This document shows, in pieces, positions 10,449-22,215 of a stretch of 64,000 nt of DNA; within the stretch, counting starts at the first letter, position 1, and each line of letters starts with the position of its first letter. Both the position numbers and the translations under genes were made by a program. Source of the DNA: Symbiodinium kawagutii (taxonomy: Eukaryota; Sar; Dinophyceae; Suessiales; Symbiodiniaceae); the NCBI GenBank assembly GCA_009767595.1, contig VSDK01016466.1, forward strand, positions 29,030 through 93,029. Direction: 5' to 3'. Under the pieces are notes generated by a model. That model saw nothing but the letters and a program-made list of their open reading frames with translations, did not search any database and had not been told where the DNA came from.

Positions 10449-11342
10449 CTGCCAAAGATCAAAACGTTTCCATGAGAGCAAAAGTCAAAAGATGGCATCC
10501 CTGGTCGCCCTGTTTGAGTATCTAGGGAATTGTGCGAGTGGGTTATACCTGATGCAATAGCAATAATCCTCTACACAAACCGCTGAGCAGGGATGGTTGC
10601 AAATGATCAAATGGCAGTCTTTCAGCGGAACATTAGCGCACAATCTGCCGCTAATTGTGTGTATGTATAAATTTGTATGTATAGATATGTGTAGATATGG
10701 TTCTGGGTCGATACCCTGTACCCCTGGTGCACCATCATTCACCATTGTATTCCAAGTATTTCTGTCCTTATCCCCGGTTAATCGACTCGTAGCCATGTTG
10801 ATGGTGATTCCCTTAGGGCCACTCACCAACTACACCCTGTGCAGTTTCAACTGGAGTGACTACGGTCCTGGTAATGCAACTCACGTATTGAATGACTGCG
10901 CTCATTGAACGTGTTCAAACCTGGATGGCAAATGGCTTGGGAAACATACGATGATTCAATTGATATGAGATCTTTCATATATCTAGCAGTCTAGCTAGCT
11001 ACCTACCTATCATGTCGTTGAAAGGCACCATCAAACAATTGCCCAAACTCTGACCAAACGAATACAACACCGCAAATGCGACGCCCACAATTCAGCTCGG
11101 TCGGCCAATAAGCCCTGTCACCAGCATACTTACCACAACTGGCACTCCACTTACAGCCAGTAGTTACCCAACGTAAACCTGATATACTCCAACTCCAACC
11201 AAAAGTTCAACGCTAAGTTACCCCAGTTCCAACTCTTAGCTACCCCCAGCTAACCATTGTTCATTATTAGGTTAAGTTGTTGGTGATTATCTCCCATGAT
11301 TGGCTGCTTAATTGCTTGACCCAGTTCGCCAGTTACCCCCAG
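10449..11342. other. intergenic/intronic stretch
   Basis: Contains a degenerate family D copy (10695-10797, gggtcgataccctgtacccc). A cysteine-rich minus frame at 10485-10650 (KDCHLIICNHPC) lacks a clear acceptor. A plus frame at 11060-11190 (PTIQLGRPISPVTS) is weak. Confidence 0.3.
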
Positions 11343-11488
11343 CTTCTTTGAACATTCGCAACCGTTGCCATGGGCTTACCCCAGTGGTGCCCGTGGCAGC
11401 GGCCGTCCCAGCTACTCCTGCAATTGAAAGCGATGAACTCCTGGAGCAGCGACGTTTGTCGGAACGGCCGAAGTACAAGGCACCGCTG
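11343..11488 (+). CDS. candidate exon, Ala/Val/Pro-rich then charged
   Basis: The plus frame reads LTPVVPVAAAVPATPAIES then DELLEQRRLSERPKYKAPL with good third-position GC, ending CTG|GTTTTC at 11489. The acceptor is either CCCCCAG at 11342 or CCCCAG at 11384. No recognised domain. Composition drops sharply after the donor. Confidence 0.48.
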
Positions 11489-12073
11489 GTTTTCTCAAAA
11501 TAACCAGCGAACGGGATATATAAACAGTGAGTAAGCTGGGAAAGATAAGCTTGACAGCTTCAATTGAATGGGAAATACAATGAAATACAGAAATCTCCTG
11601 CAATATCTTATGGATATATGGCTTTGTCAATAGCTGTAGTAGCGCTTCACCACCCAGGGGAAATACAAACCCAGCTGGGGTTAACAGCTGGGAGAGTACA
11701 GCTGGGAAAGATTAGCAGTACAGCTGGGAAAGTTCACCTGTGACTACTCCTGTGTCATATCTATAAATGGTGTTAACCAGTACCTGGCAAAATGTAAACC
11801 CAGCTGGAGTTAACATAGAACCAGGCTAATGATGATTTTCCTGTTCAACATAACCAAGCAAACAAAGAGATTTAAATTGTTTAATAATGAAATCATATGA
11901 TATAAGTAAGTTATTGCGAGTTAAATGGCAAATCTTCAGAATGTTCTACCATGGTGTGCGAATCTCATCATAGCTTTTCATTCATGGTACCCCATTGCAT
12001 GGGAAAACACAGCACTTGAAGCACCAGCATTTGTAGATGATATACCAATAAACCCGCAAAGTATAGTATCAAA
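11489..12073. other. intronic stretch with cagctggg repeats
   Basis: Short dispersed direct repeats of aacccagctgggg and cagctgggaaag (11660-11830). No gene is seen. Confidence 0.4.
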
Positions 12074-12184
12074 TACACTCTGGTAAAGTAACATGTCAGC
12101 ATGGCAATCAAAATCAACCAATTATTTATGGTTTTCCAGGGTTTTTCGTTAATTTTCACTTCTATGCTAGTTTACCAGAGTGTA
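12074..12184. mobile_element. family C inverted-repeat element
   Basis: Ends TACACTCTGGTAAAGTAACATG and its inverse TTTACCAGAGTGTA. The plus orientation reads CTCTG|GTAAAG ... GTTTACCAG|AG, an intron-like arrangement. Confidence 0.7.
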
Positions 12185-13228
12185 GTTGGGGTTGACTTCA
12201 TCCTGCATTTCGAATGTAACCAGCAACCCATGCAACTAACACATTTAGCTGACTGGACCCTGACTGGGGACTTGGGGATATGACACTGGTTTGCCAGTGC
12301 GCGTACAGCAAACGGCATGTATCGTACTTATTCCTCACATAGCAGGTTGATCACCCCAAGTGAGCTTGCATGTTCAACATAATATATGGGTATGTGCCAC
12401 AATAGGGTAACCAATGGGCTCCACAAAAAAAAATATCATTTTACGAGTGGAAACCATTGGTTGACTGGGGGTGCCATTCTTTTGGCACCCAAATTGTCAC
12501 CTGTCAAATTCCAGGTTCATTTTGACTAATTACAAGGACTCACCATGTCTGGATTCTTGTGGGTACCCTAAAGCACGGCCTTCTTTCAGCAGGTTTTAAC
12601 GGTGCTCACAGCTGGGGGTTGCAATCATGTAAAGCCTGTAAAGCAGAATATTTTGAAACTGGGTTGTCCATGATGAGGTGTTATGCAAATGATCCATAAT
12701 TGTTCCAAATTTGGTTAGCCATAATGTGGCTACCATAAGGAAATCATGCAGAATTGTTTCAATGTATTGCATTACACGGGATAGTTCCGTAAATTATTGC
12801 ATTTTTGATCTTCGAATGACCAATTTAGCACTGTTCATGCGCCATCTTTGGCCGGAAGTCGCCTGACAAACCTGCCGTTCGGGATCGAACTCTGATGACA
12901 TTGATCATTTTCATCAATGCCATGATCACTACGTAGAAATAAGAGAACATACAGCGTTTGTGTATAAAATGCATTGCCATGCTACATGTTGCCAATGATG
13001 ACAGTTTTTAGCGAGCGACGGGCTGGACATAGCACATTTTTTGTTGGATATGTTTATGCTGCCTCTTACCTGCACACCAGAATTGGTAATACAACAAAAT
13101 TATGGGCTTACAGCGGCTTACATATTATTTTAATATCTATCTATCAATCATTATTACTACATTCGTTTACCATAAATCGTAACAATACTACCTACCTGCA
13201 CAACATAGAAATGGTATATAACTGGATG
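12185..13228. other. intergenic/intronic stretch
   Basis: Mostly AT-rich. A GC island at 12840-12900 reads MSSEFDPERQ on the minus strand before a CAG|GTTTGT donor, too short to call. Confidence 0.3.
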
Positions 13229-13435
13229 TAACTGGTAAAACCACCGTTCCATCAATTTTGTAGAAAACAGTTCAAAGGTCAATTTGTCCTGGAACAAGGT
13301 CTCTGCCATGATCGGTGTTGGCCGACATTTCCCCAGGTGCGCCGACTGAAACAAATCCAAGTGGAAGACATCAGTCCATGTTCTCGGCAGGTGCATAAAA
13401 CATCCGTATTTACAACTCGCCACCATGTACACCAA
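13229..13435 (-). CDS. candidate exon, unknown protein
   Basis: A long minus open frame reads LPRTWTDVFHLDLFQSAH, LGKCRPTPIMAETLFQDKL and FELFSTKLMERWFYQ with natural amino-acid composition. An overlapping plus frame (VRRLKQIQVEDISPCSRQ, donor GTGCAT) is shorter. I recall similar multicopy dinoflagellate sequence but cannot name it. Exact splice ends are not fixed. Confidence 0.5.
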
Positions 13436-14119
13436 TCACCAAAAATGTGTGATTTTTTTTGCCTCATGAGGTTTTTTTCTATGATTCAGTCAACCCCGCA
13501 TGCAGAACTGTGTCCATCCCGCACAAAGATGCAAACGAGAAAGTAATATCAATTTTTGCGGCAAAAACCATTCAACAACGTCAGAGGCACCACAGCTAAG
13601 CGTTTCAACATTTCATTGAAACATGCCGCTGGGACTGAATGCTGGCAATGGGTTGTAGCCTTCGAGAGGTCAAAAACCAAAGAACATGTTTCAGCAGTTC
13701 AAAGCAAACAATAACAACAAGTCAACCAACATGTGTTACATGATTTGCATGTTTTCTTTGCAATGTGAAGCAACGATTTGTGACTTGTTATTTGTTTGAT
13801 GTTTTATCTCATGGTTGAAAAACCGCCAGCATGCAGCAACAATCATCAACCAATATATTAGCCAAAAACACCGCCAAACAAGCGTGACGGCTCATTTGAA
13901 CATGGATCACGGCTGAAAAAATCAACAGTCGTTCAAACATAATTCCACTCCACCATAGTGAAACACAACGTTGACCTACATAAAACAAAATTTAACCCTT
14001 AAACAGTCTATAAACAAAATCCAACCCATTTATTCAAAACTAACCTTTTCACACAAAAACAGCAACTCTTCAAAATTTCAGTTGCAATGATCAACCATTG
14101 CTACTCCGCTTGGGCATAG
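13436..14119. other. intronic/intergenic stretch
   Basis: AT-rich with many caacaac and aaaccgcc runs. No gene is seen. Confidence 0.4.
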
Positions 14120-14330
14120 CAATTGGGATGTCCATCTTGGCTGCGCCCCGGTGTCTCCTGGATCGGTGACCCCTGGCGACTGCGAAGTCATTGCTGCCCC
14201 CAAGGGGGCCCATGTCTTGGAGCGGCCCTGCAATGTCACAGACCTCCAGAGCACGCTGGCGGCACGTGGCAAACCATGGCGCCGCGCGCTTGTGGAAATG
14301 GAGGAACATAGCAAACATACTGATACATGA
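14120..14330 (+). CDS. candidate exon (strand ambiguous)
   Basis: The plus frame from CATAG| reads NWDVHLGCAPVSPGSVTPG, DCEVIAAPKGAHVLERP and RGKPWRRALVEMEEH up to TGA at 14328-14330. The minus strand is also open (ALEVCDIAGPLQDMGPLGG) with similar GC3. The plus reading seems more protein-like, but strand is unresolved. Confidence 0.35.
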
Positions 14331-15669
14331 AGACATGGAAAGGTCAAACAAACACACAAACCCAACGAGCACACGAGGGCGCCGGATGAGTGAAACAAAA
14401 ATGCATTGGTGGATTCAAGAACGCAACGTGGAGGTTGGCAAGACCACAGCATGCAACGGGAAGAACCATAATTGCGCATGAGGGGTGGCAACTTTGAGGG
14501 CTGAGGACGGCGTGGCGGAGAAAGCGCTGGGAACCCTCGCTGACACAACGCATCCGCGCTGATACTGGCCTTTGCAAATGAACATGTTCCGCAACGACAG
14601 TTGATCCAAGCGTCATCCGCAGTGCCATGCAACTGCAAAGCTCGCAAGTTTCTCCAGAGTTGCGTCGAAATAAGAGCAGGGCGGCGGGTTTTCTTATGTT
14701 TGCCGTAGCATGCGCCTACCACAGCTTGAATTAAACACTTGCGTGGCGTCCCAGACTCCAGTTTCTTCGGATGTGTGCTGCATGCCGATTTTTTTGGTGA
14801 CAGACAATACATTTTGCTAGGCCCACGCGCAAATTCGAAAGGTGTATGCCCTTCAAAGTTGGAAGTTGTCTGACCTAAGTATGTCTATGCAGCTCAGCTT
14901 TGTGATTTTTGAATACCAACATGCATATCAAATTACATGTGCACAGTGTAGTCTATGAATATTTCAATCGAAGTGTTTGCGTGTGAAAAAAGATCTATAT
15001 ACACGTATACACGGTACAAATGTGAAAACCAAAATGTGAAGATAACAAAAGCAAAACAGCAACTGCGTACGTGCACTAATGCAGAAAAATAAATGTGTAA
15101 AAAATTTAAAAAAAGCCCGTCCAGTAGAATCAATAGAATGTACATTTGCACATCCTTCTGCACACATCATGCAATGCTGATTTGTTTTGAATGGTTCTTG
15201 AGCTGATCAAAAATAAAACTGACGTTCGCGGCTTTGATGGTGTTTGGTTGTCATCAAATTTGAGGCAATGGGTGATCAACACCCGTGTCTGTGTCATGTT
15301 CAAAATCTCGGTTGGCACATGCGTGTGCTGCTTCGTGCCGCGGAATAAAGGTTGATGCCTTGCAATTTATCCGCCAACAAAGTGCTGTTATGCTTGGTTG
15401 CGGCTAGATTTCACAATGGAGGACGAACGCCCCCTAGTTGTAATCACAAAGGACAAGCACAAATCAGTTTCCAATCTGGTTTCCGTGGGGTAATTTCCTG
15501 GAGATGCCTGAATTTTCCGGGTGGCAAAACAATACAATAAAACATGGATGGGCGTTAATTAATTACATTGGCAACGGGATGAGGCTTTATCAGCTGTGCT
15601 CGCCCAGTCATCCTTCATGAAAGCAAGCAAAACGAACCGTCAGCATAAACCACATGGATTTCGCGGTTC
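14331..15669. other. mixed stretch, weak minus open frame
   Basis: A minus frame is open from 14812 down through 14490 (AVVGACYGKHKKTRRPALIS). It continues across the candidate at 14120-14330, making a 244-codon frame, but with uneven codon use. The rest is AT-rich and shows no gene. Confidence 0.3.
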
Positions 15670-15679
15670 NNNNNNNNNN
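15670..15679. other. assembly gap (10 N)
   Basis: Ten Ns, probably a fixed-size placeholder. Confidence 0.95.
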
Positions 15680-16126
15680 CAGCAATCCCGTCAATTAGGC
15701 AATCTCGTCGGTGATAGTGCTACACCGGGATGACAGTTCGAAGCACACACTTGCGTGAGCAAGTCAACTCTGGTTTATTTGAGAAACAAATCGACGGAGG
15801 GCGGGTACAATCTAGTTGGCAGTAGAAACCCCTAAGAAAAATCAAGCAACCAACGATCCTAAACGTTGGAGGCTAATATTGAATACTGAAATCCACCAAC
15901 TAGTAGTTGTTTGACTGTTTGACCAGTATTCTTGGTTATCATCCCCCATCATCAACCACTATCATCCCATGCTTCCTGGTTGTGCCTATGCTCCAGAAGT
16001 TCACGGGCAATGGTAGTGGTGAGTTGAACATGTTTACCAACGGTTTGTTGTTGACCAGAAGGAAAAACACCATGGTAAACTAGGTATGGTGGACATGGTA
16101 TGGAAAAACAGCTTGGGAACAACAGT

Positions 16127-16184
16127 TTTAAACCGGAAGGCTCGGAAAGAAACATCTTTAAACCAGAAGGCTCGGAAAGAAAAC
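16127..16184. repeat. 30-bp tandem duplication
   Basis: Two copies of tttaaaccxgaaggctcgga with a 30-base period. The period is divisible by three, so both strands stay open through it. Confidence 0.7.
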
Positions 16185-16209
16185 TTACTGCATGGTGGAC
16201 ATGGCTTCT

Positions 16210-16281
16210 CAATCAACTCAAAATGCCAGGGGCAGACATGGTCAGACCTCGGCGCGGGTCACGCGTCAGTGCTGGTGCCCC
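16210..16281 (-). CDS. candidate small exon
   Basis: A good acceptor (pyrimidine tract, TTTTTCTAG|G) starts a minus frame reading GAPALTRDPRRGLTMSAPG. The donor side is not clear. No function. Confidence 0.35.
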
Positions 16282-16983
16282 CTAGAAAAATGCAAGTCAT
16301 AATCAACCCTACTAGTGGTCCCTGAGCTTCATCAAAATCATCAGCAAACCATTCATGGTGGTTGCTGCTTCTTGCTACGAGTACTAATTTGTAGTTCCAT
16401 CTGATGTTTGATCATAAGTGAGTTTACACAACTACAGCAATTGCAATGATCAACAATCATGGCTAATTTATAGCGCCACCTATTCTTAATCTACTTATTG
16501 TCAGCTACTATCCATGATAAGCCAGCTGATTTGATTATATTCAGAACGCCCAGCTGATATTAAAACCCGTAGTCACATATTCTCAAAATAATTACCCAGC
16601 TGTTTGACCATTTTCTATCGTTGATAGTCAGCAGCACCATCCAGAATAGATGCATTTAAAGGTCACATTATGGCCCTTAATAATGAAACATATTCACCGT
16701 ATGCAGATATGTGTTTTTTTTTAACCCCAATAAGTGTTTTAAAACACGACATTCTTCGTTTCATACCCTTCGAACACATATTGGGGGCATGTTGAAATTG
16801 CCTAAAACACATATTGTACCCAAAAAATAAGGTCTCAGGAAAGTTATCTTGGTTGGTTGATTGGGACCTCATATTGATTGGTTGAAATAAGGCCTCAACC
16901 AACACTTATTGATACCAATAACTAAAAACATGTTGGTTGGTGATTCATAACGGGAACACATTCCCCCGCCTCTAGTACCACTC

Positions 16984-17215
16984 GTAAATGGTGCTTTCTC
17001 AAGCAAAATCAGGAACCCCAAAGTTATGGTTGGTTTATTACTATAAATCGTTAACATTGGATGATTAGGGGTAGCCCTGTGACTTGGGAAACATATATGG
17101 CGGTTTCTCAAAACAGGCGTACTCCCCAATCATCCAATGTTAACTGTTTATAGTCTTACAATAGTAATAAACCAAGCAGTTTTCAGGTCCCCTACTTGAA
17201 GAAACCACCATATAT
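16984..17215. mobile_element. two adjacent family B elements
   Basis: A degenerate copy (16984-17092) is followed immediately by a good copy (17094-17215; ATATGGCGGTTTCTC / GAAGAAACCACCATAT). Inner parts share aaccattxxatagt. This looks like insertion of one beside the other. Confidence 0.6.
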
Positions 17216-17594
17216 CAGGGAACCGTGCTGGCCTATGAACCATTGGCATGTTGCTCATAACCCATCTATTCTTGGTTGGCTCCTGATAAAGTAATCATGG
17301 ACCAGCTGCATAGACATTGTAACCCATGATTGCTACGTTGATAAGCTGACTATCAACCAATATGATCAGTTTGATACTAGCTGATCAACCAATTTGTCAA
17401 CCTACTAATCATTGATCATGATTGAATCAACCTAATAAAACATCTCAAACCAGCTTATTTGAAGCATTAACCTGATCACTATTGGGTTCACCCCTGCTAC
17501 ATTTGACAGCCATCCTCATTGCTCCCAATTAGTTTAATGCTTAGCCATGCTCACCATTGAAGTTTCTTCGCCCAAAAACATCTACCCCAAACAG
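17216..17594. other. intronic stretch
   Basis: AT-rich with tgatcaaccaa motifs and no gene. Confidence 0.4.
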
Positions 17595-17740
17595 CTGCTG
17601 TTCAACTCATCCTCCGTGAGCGAACGGACTCGATAGCGTGGCGCAGCGCCACTCAGCGTTCGGCCCCCGTTGCTCTTGTTCCAGCAATGGAGCAGCTTGG
17701 GGGGTGGCGCCTCACATTTATAAGCTGGTTACTAAGCCAG
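17595..17740 (+). CDS. candidate exon
   Basis: The plus frame reads AAVQLILRERTDSIAWRSAT then APVALVPAMEQLGGWRLT, FISWLLSQ. It is bounded by CAAACAG and CCAG|GTAACC, and is a GC island between AT-rich sequence. It may be joined to 17937-18075 by a ~196-base intron. No recognised domain. Confidence 0.5.
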
Positions 17741-17936
17741 GTAACCCCTGGGAGGATCAACCAGGCAGTTTCCAAGGGGAGCTACAGGGAACATTTGTTG
17801 ATAATCACGTTTGGAACAATTAAAAGACATTTGCTAATAATTACATGTCACAATTAAAAGAATGCATAAAACCACCAGCCCTCCATCCCTTTTCACTTTG
17901 GTCAAAGCTCGGCATAAAACCCATCAGCGACCTCAG

Positions 17937-18075
17937 TTTGTCCCTAGTGTCGCAGCCTTGCCTGATGCCAACCTTGTCAATCAGAGTGAACAGAGTTGCT
18001 ACCCTGAGCAGGTGCGTCAACTGCGGATGGTTTGTGTAGCATCTCCGTTGGGTCGCGCAACATATGGCGAGTTGG
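17937..18075 (+). CDS. candidate exon joined across family D
   Basis: The frame reads SVAALPDANLVNQSEQSCYP then VCVASPLGRATYGELG. It may instead stop at the donor CAG|GTGCGT (18012). Read through, it enters family D with one base of a codon left, and excising 18076-18180 continues AIWLRVRTNQLRDG. Start is at CCTCAG (or TAG at 17947). Confidence 0.42.
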
Positions 18076-18180
18076 GTCAAGGCTTTAATCAACCAACTAA
18101 TGGGGGATACTCACCATTTCATAGGGAAAACAATGGTTAATGATGGGGGAACCAGGGGTACAGGGTGAACTGACCCATAG
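18076..18180 (+). mobile_element. family D element, intron-like (105 bp)
   Basis: Starts GTCAAGGCTTTAATC and ends GAACTGACCCATAG. Flanks form the longer inverted repeat CATATGGC ... GCCATATGG. GT and AG are intact. The interior contains accaggggtacagg. Confidence 0.7.
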
Positions 18181-18220
18181 CCATATGGCTACGGGTTAGA
18201 ACCAACCAGCTAAGAGATGG
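18181..18220 (+). CDS. candidate small exon after family D
   Basis: Two bases complete the split codon, then IWLRVRTNQLRD is read to a GATGG|GTAGGT donor at 18221. Part of it is the element's own inverted repeat, so its coding status is inferred from phase continuity only. Confidence 0.3.
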
Positions 18221-19009
18221 GTAGGTGAAAAACCCAACAGCTTGACTGACGCACAGCCATTCCAAAGGGCATAGAGTCGGCAACCACAAACTGCCCAAAA
18301 GGGACGGTTGGTCCGCTGACAGGCGCATGGATGTAAACATAAACCCAATCATTCGTCTGCAGGTGGATAAACACCATTAGCAAAGTCTTTTCTGCGTAAT
18401 TTACCATTGTGGATTTTGATGATGTTATCTTGTTGATTTGTTGTGAAATATGTTTGGAAACTAGTCATTGGCATTATTCATAGGAGTCAACTATCTTTGA
18501 TATCAAGAACAAGTAACTGCAATTCCTCACTGTACACCAGTGTGGTCAATACATCAAGGTGCTAGTAAGATCAACCAATACACAAATACAGGGCACTGGC
18601 ACTTTCGACCCCTCTGAAACATACTACTATAGTCAATCAACAAACCCTGTTGTGATACCAGGAAAAAAGGTCTAAAACCTAGTAGTTGTTGAACCACTAT
18701 TGTTTTTGAGCACCCCCATCACTGACCACTATTGTTGAGTATGATTCCCTAATGTACAGTGAATGATAGTCACGGTGCACACTATCACCATCTACACCTG
18801 CTCCTGCTCCACGACAAAGGCTTTGAAGCTGATTGACAGCTGAGCAAACGACGTAGGTAGATCCATTGCACAATATTTGGCTACGTTCGATAAGCTGGTC
18901 AATGGTTCATCTCAGGCAAAGTGAGAATGATAGGTAACATACCAAATGCAAGGTATTTCAAAAAATGGTCATGAGTGAAACCAACTCTCTTCACCCCCAA
19001 GTGGAAGAT
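18221..19009. other. intronic/intergenic stretch
   Basis: Contains a degraded family A-like stretch (18600-18700) with the tagttgttgaacc companion sequence. No gene. Confidence 0.35.
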
Positions 19010-19197
19010 GCCTTTTGCATTTAAGTTGCAAGATTCATTTAGATGCATCCAAAATGCCACAGAAATACTGGTTCAAACGTTGGTTATGCCAATTTAGTCC
19101 GATTTGCCGCGTCAAAAATGTAGTGCCTGAGATGCAAAGGATTGTGGCCCGGCAGGCTCAGACCAATGTAACCAGCACTTCGCCAGACTTTGCTTAA
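19010..19197 (+). CDS. candidate terminal exon
   Basis: The plus frame reads YWFKRWLCQFSPICRVKN then VVPEMQRIVARQAQTN, STSPDFA and a TAA at 19195-19197. The last 25 codons are GC-richer. The acceptor is uncertain. Unknown function. Confidence 0.35.
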
Positions 19198-19556
19198 ACC
19201 ACCATGTTCTGCCACATATCCTGCCGCAAATCATGACTATAATCAATGATGTCACTGATAATCTTAATGCTAGGAATTACAGTACAAATACATATTACCA
19301 TCATATCATTCATATCATACAAGAAGACTTGAAATCCCGTATGAATATGCACGCGCATTCCATTAGTAGTTCAATTACCGTTGAGTTGTTGACAATATAA
19401 AGTTTGATTATGACAAAATGAACTAACTCGGCATTATCTGGTGCCATCTCCAATGATTGGTTCAAGTCGGATGATGCTAATACATTGCGTTCACTTCTTC
19501 CTCATCCCTTTTCCCACAGATCTCATCAGTTCATGTCCTGATTCACGATTTTAACT
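19198..19556. other. intronic/intergenic stretch
   Basis: AT-rich with no supported feature. Confidence 0.4.
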
Positions 19557-19736
19557 TCATCGCCACTCATGGTACGCAAAGTCATCATCAAACATGATCT
19601 TCAATAGATCATGATCCCCCAGCCATGGTGCCCAACTGCCTCCCCGGGTCAGCCAGGCGCACGAAGACTCTTCTTCAGTTTTTTGAAAAAGGGGTGCATC
19701 AAGCTGTCTTTGGTGATCGATCCCTGGGGTCCGCAA
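19557..19736 (-). CDS. candidate exon, acidic C-terminus
   Basis: After a GCTTGCAG|TTGCGG acceptor the minus frame reads LRTPGIDHQRQLDAPLFQ, KTEEESSCAWLTRGGSWAP and KIMFDDDFAYHEWR to a TGA. Natural composition and a clean acceptor argue for real coding. The preceding exon is probably 19750-19980. Function unknown. Confidence 0.55.
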   Translation of the reverse strand: MRTPGIDHQRQLDAPLFQKTEEESSCAWLTRGGSWAPWLGDHDLLKIMFDDDFAYHEWR

Positions 19737-19749
19737 CTGCAAGCAATGG

Positions 19750-19980
19750 TTTAACCACTTTAGGGGTGCTAGAACAAGAATTGTGATCAATATCTCCTTG
19801 GCTCGGCTGGGGGTCGCGCCGCACAGAGGGTGCTCCGCGGAGCAGTCGAGGGGTCACGCCAATCCGGACACTCGGCAACTTCAGCAATTCGCCCGCAAGG
19901 TTGGTGAGGCGCTGTTCTCCAGCTCTTCTTGTGCCTGCCTTTGGTGCAGCTGCACTTGCGCCTTCCGGCCTCTGAGCCTC
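19750..19980 (-). CDS. candidate exon, Ala/Arg-rich
   Basis: A long GC-rich minus frame reads RPEGASAAAPKAGTRRAGE, LTNLAGELLKLPSVRIGVTP and RLLRGAPSVRRDPQPSQGD. A second minus frame (KAQVQLHQRQAQEELENS, coiled-coil-like) overlaps its first half. The strand is fairly secure, the frame less so. Confidence 0.45.
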
Positions 19981-21177
19981 GTCTAGACAAAAAACTCTCT
20001 ATATGGGGCTTGGCTCCTCAGATCGCTGTACGTTGGATTCCCCATCGATCCCACAAACTCATTGAAACACCAATAGAGACCCAGCTTTGAAGGGTCACAA
20101 ACAATCATTCAGCATATGTTTACACATGGACATGATGCATTTTTGTTGGGGTGTGTTATTGTTGTTCAATTTATTCATTGTTGAGTCGGGACAACCTTTA
20201 GATCAGTGAACCCGCGTGCATTGCTGCATTGCCAAGCAGTTGTCAAGGCAATGTGTGATCATAGGTGGATTGTTCTACAAATAGTTTGGACCAGTTGCGC
20301 TCAACTAATTGTATTGTTCTAACTACCCTGATTATAGATCAATTCATTCGCATAATGATCAATCATGATGTATAGTAGTCATGCTAATTGTTGAGTAAAT
20401 GATGATTGAACGAGCGTTGATGATTAACCGACTTATTAAGATCATTGCATTATGAACCATCAACCATAATCAGTTGTTTATCAACCCTGAGCAGCTATCA
20501 TCAACCATGACCGAGTATTCATCAACTCTTCATCAACCATACTGATTACCCACAAACGAGCCATTCACCACTCACCAACCATCCATCACTCACAACCATC
20601 AACTATTCCTCAATTGTTCATCAAGCATCACCACCTATCATCAAGCATGACCAACTATTCATTAGCTAATTGGTTGGGAATCCCCTACTGTGAACTCACT
20701 GTTAGTTTATGATTAGCTATATGAATGAACATGAATAATGAATCAACCACTATTACTTAGCAAATTGTTGGTTTATCAATGATCATCTCATGATGTGCCA
20801 ACAATATTGGTAATGTTTGGTTCATCACCAACTATGCATCAACCATAGTTGTTGACCGTTGTTAACCATCCACCAACCATCAACCTATTTATCAAGTATT
20901 CACCAAACATGAGCAGCTATTCATCAAGCATCATCAGCTATCATCAGCTATCATCAACCATGACCAACTATTCATCCACCCATCATCCACTGTTGATCAA
21001 CCTTTAGTCAATCACGAGCCGCCACCATTTCCAATGATCACCATCGCAACTGGCCCTGCCTGGGCACTCCATCAAAAGGTGCTTGCACTTGCATGCACGC
21101 CTGACCGCCCCGCTGACCACCCCGCCGGGGGATGGTTGCATAGGCATTGTTGCTATACCGAAAAAGGTGTACCTGTC
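19981..21177. other. intronic stretch rich in caaccat motifs
   Basis: 20400-21000 is a degenerate run of atcaaccat/accaactattcatc words. A GC patch at 21004-21140 is open on both strands (plus ITIATGPAWALHQK with a GT donor; minus HLLMECPGRASC) and I could not choose. Confidence 0.35.
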
Positions 21178-21341
21178 ATATGGAGGTTTTCTTTGGGAAA
21201 CCCAAAAAGGGATGGGAATTATGTGATTTACTTGAACTGTTTGCGTTTTTTTCGTAAAAAAAATGGATGGTTGATTACTAAAAATGGTTGTCGAACATTG
21301 GATGAATTGGGGGTACCTCCATTTAAGAAACCACCACATTA
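21178..21341. mobile_element. family B-like element (diverged)
   Basis: Ends CATATGGAGGTTTTC and TTTAAGAAACCACCACAT with gggtacctcc on the inner right arm. Longer than other copies. Confidence 0.5.
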
Positions 21342-22072
21342 TATCACTGGTACCTTGAAGCCATATCACTGATACTTTGAAGCCAGACCCCGTACTGCCT
21401 TGCTAGAGCGGCTTGATGGTTTCATCATGGTCTCTTGACTCGTTGTTGTGGTGTTTCGTTGAATCATGTTTCTTGACTCAAAACCGTGAAATCTCAAGGA
21501 ACGAACACCCATGTATACTTGATAGCTGTTCACAAATTTGCCTCCCAAACTGATTCAGAATGGGGGTACAGTAACCCCAAATCCATCGAACCTGCGTCGT
21601 GTCACGCGTCATCTGCATATGTGAAAATTCCCATGGGAAATGTCTTTTCATAGATGTGCTGCGTGTAAAGCATACTGCTTGGGCAGCCATGATTAAAGCA
21701 CTATCGGCAAACAAACCAAAATCAATGCCACAAACTTTCAGAAACATTTCCAGATCAAACGGGCGCCTCCTTGAACCATCAGTACACAAATATGGGCAGG
21801 ATAACTTCTGGGTGGTTCTCATTGAGTTTTGTCCAAAATCTGCTGGCTTTTGGTGAGCTGCCCGACTTTTTGCTGGCCATCCTCATGACTAGTAGGTCTC
21901 TAGTTGGACGTGCCATGTCCACGGCTTGTAACCAACCGTGGTTGTAGGGCTTACGGCTCAGCTACAGGGTGCAACTAACCATGACCTTACCCACGGCTCG
22001 TAACTAACCATGGTTGTTGGTGTTGTAAGCTGCCTTATATCTTAGCTTGGCTGGGCTTCACCATGGCTTCAC
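21342..22072. other. intronic/intergenic stretch
   Basis: Overlapping open frames on both strands at 21478-21856 have AT-rich third positions and no splice context. The 21890-22040 part repeats ggcttgtaaccaaccatggttgt. No gene called. Confidence 0.3.
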
Positions 22073-22215
22073 CTGCTGCACATCCACGTAGTACGTAACC
22101 CTCCCCTGGTGCATCACCGATCTGGGCACCTCTTGGCTCGGATGCAGCATGAAGGTCTTGGTATCCACCACCGGCGACTCATAGGACCAGCCCAAGAATG
22201 TCCGCCGAAGCTGGC
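22073..22215 (-). CDS. exon, unknown beta-rich protein
   Basis: One of the cleanest exons: acceptor CTCGAG|GCCAGC and donor CAGCAG|GTGAAG on the minus strand, high third-position GC throughout. It reads QLRRTFLGWSYESPVVDTK, TFMLHPSQEVPRSVMHQ and GRVTYYVDVQQ. The alternating hydrophobic pattern suggests beta strands. I recall similar pieces in dinoflagellate multicopy proteins but give no family name. Confidence 0.65.

Noticed and set aside
14078..14812. 244-codon minus frame as a single gene
   Set aside because: It is the longest chance-open frame, but it crosses AT-rich and GC-rich parts with changing codon use. A plus frame within 14120-14330 reads better.
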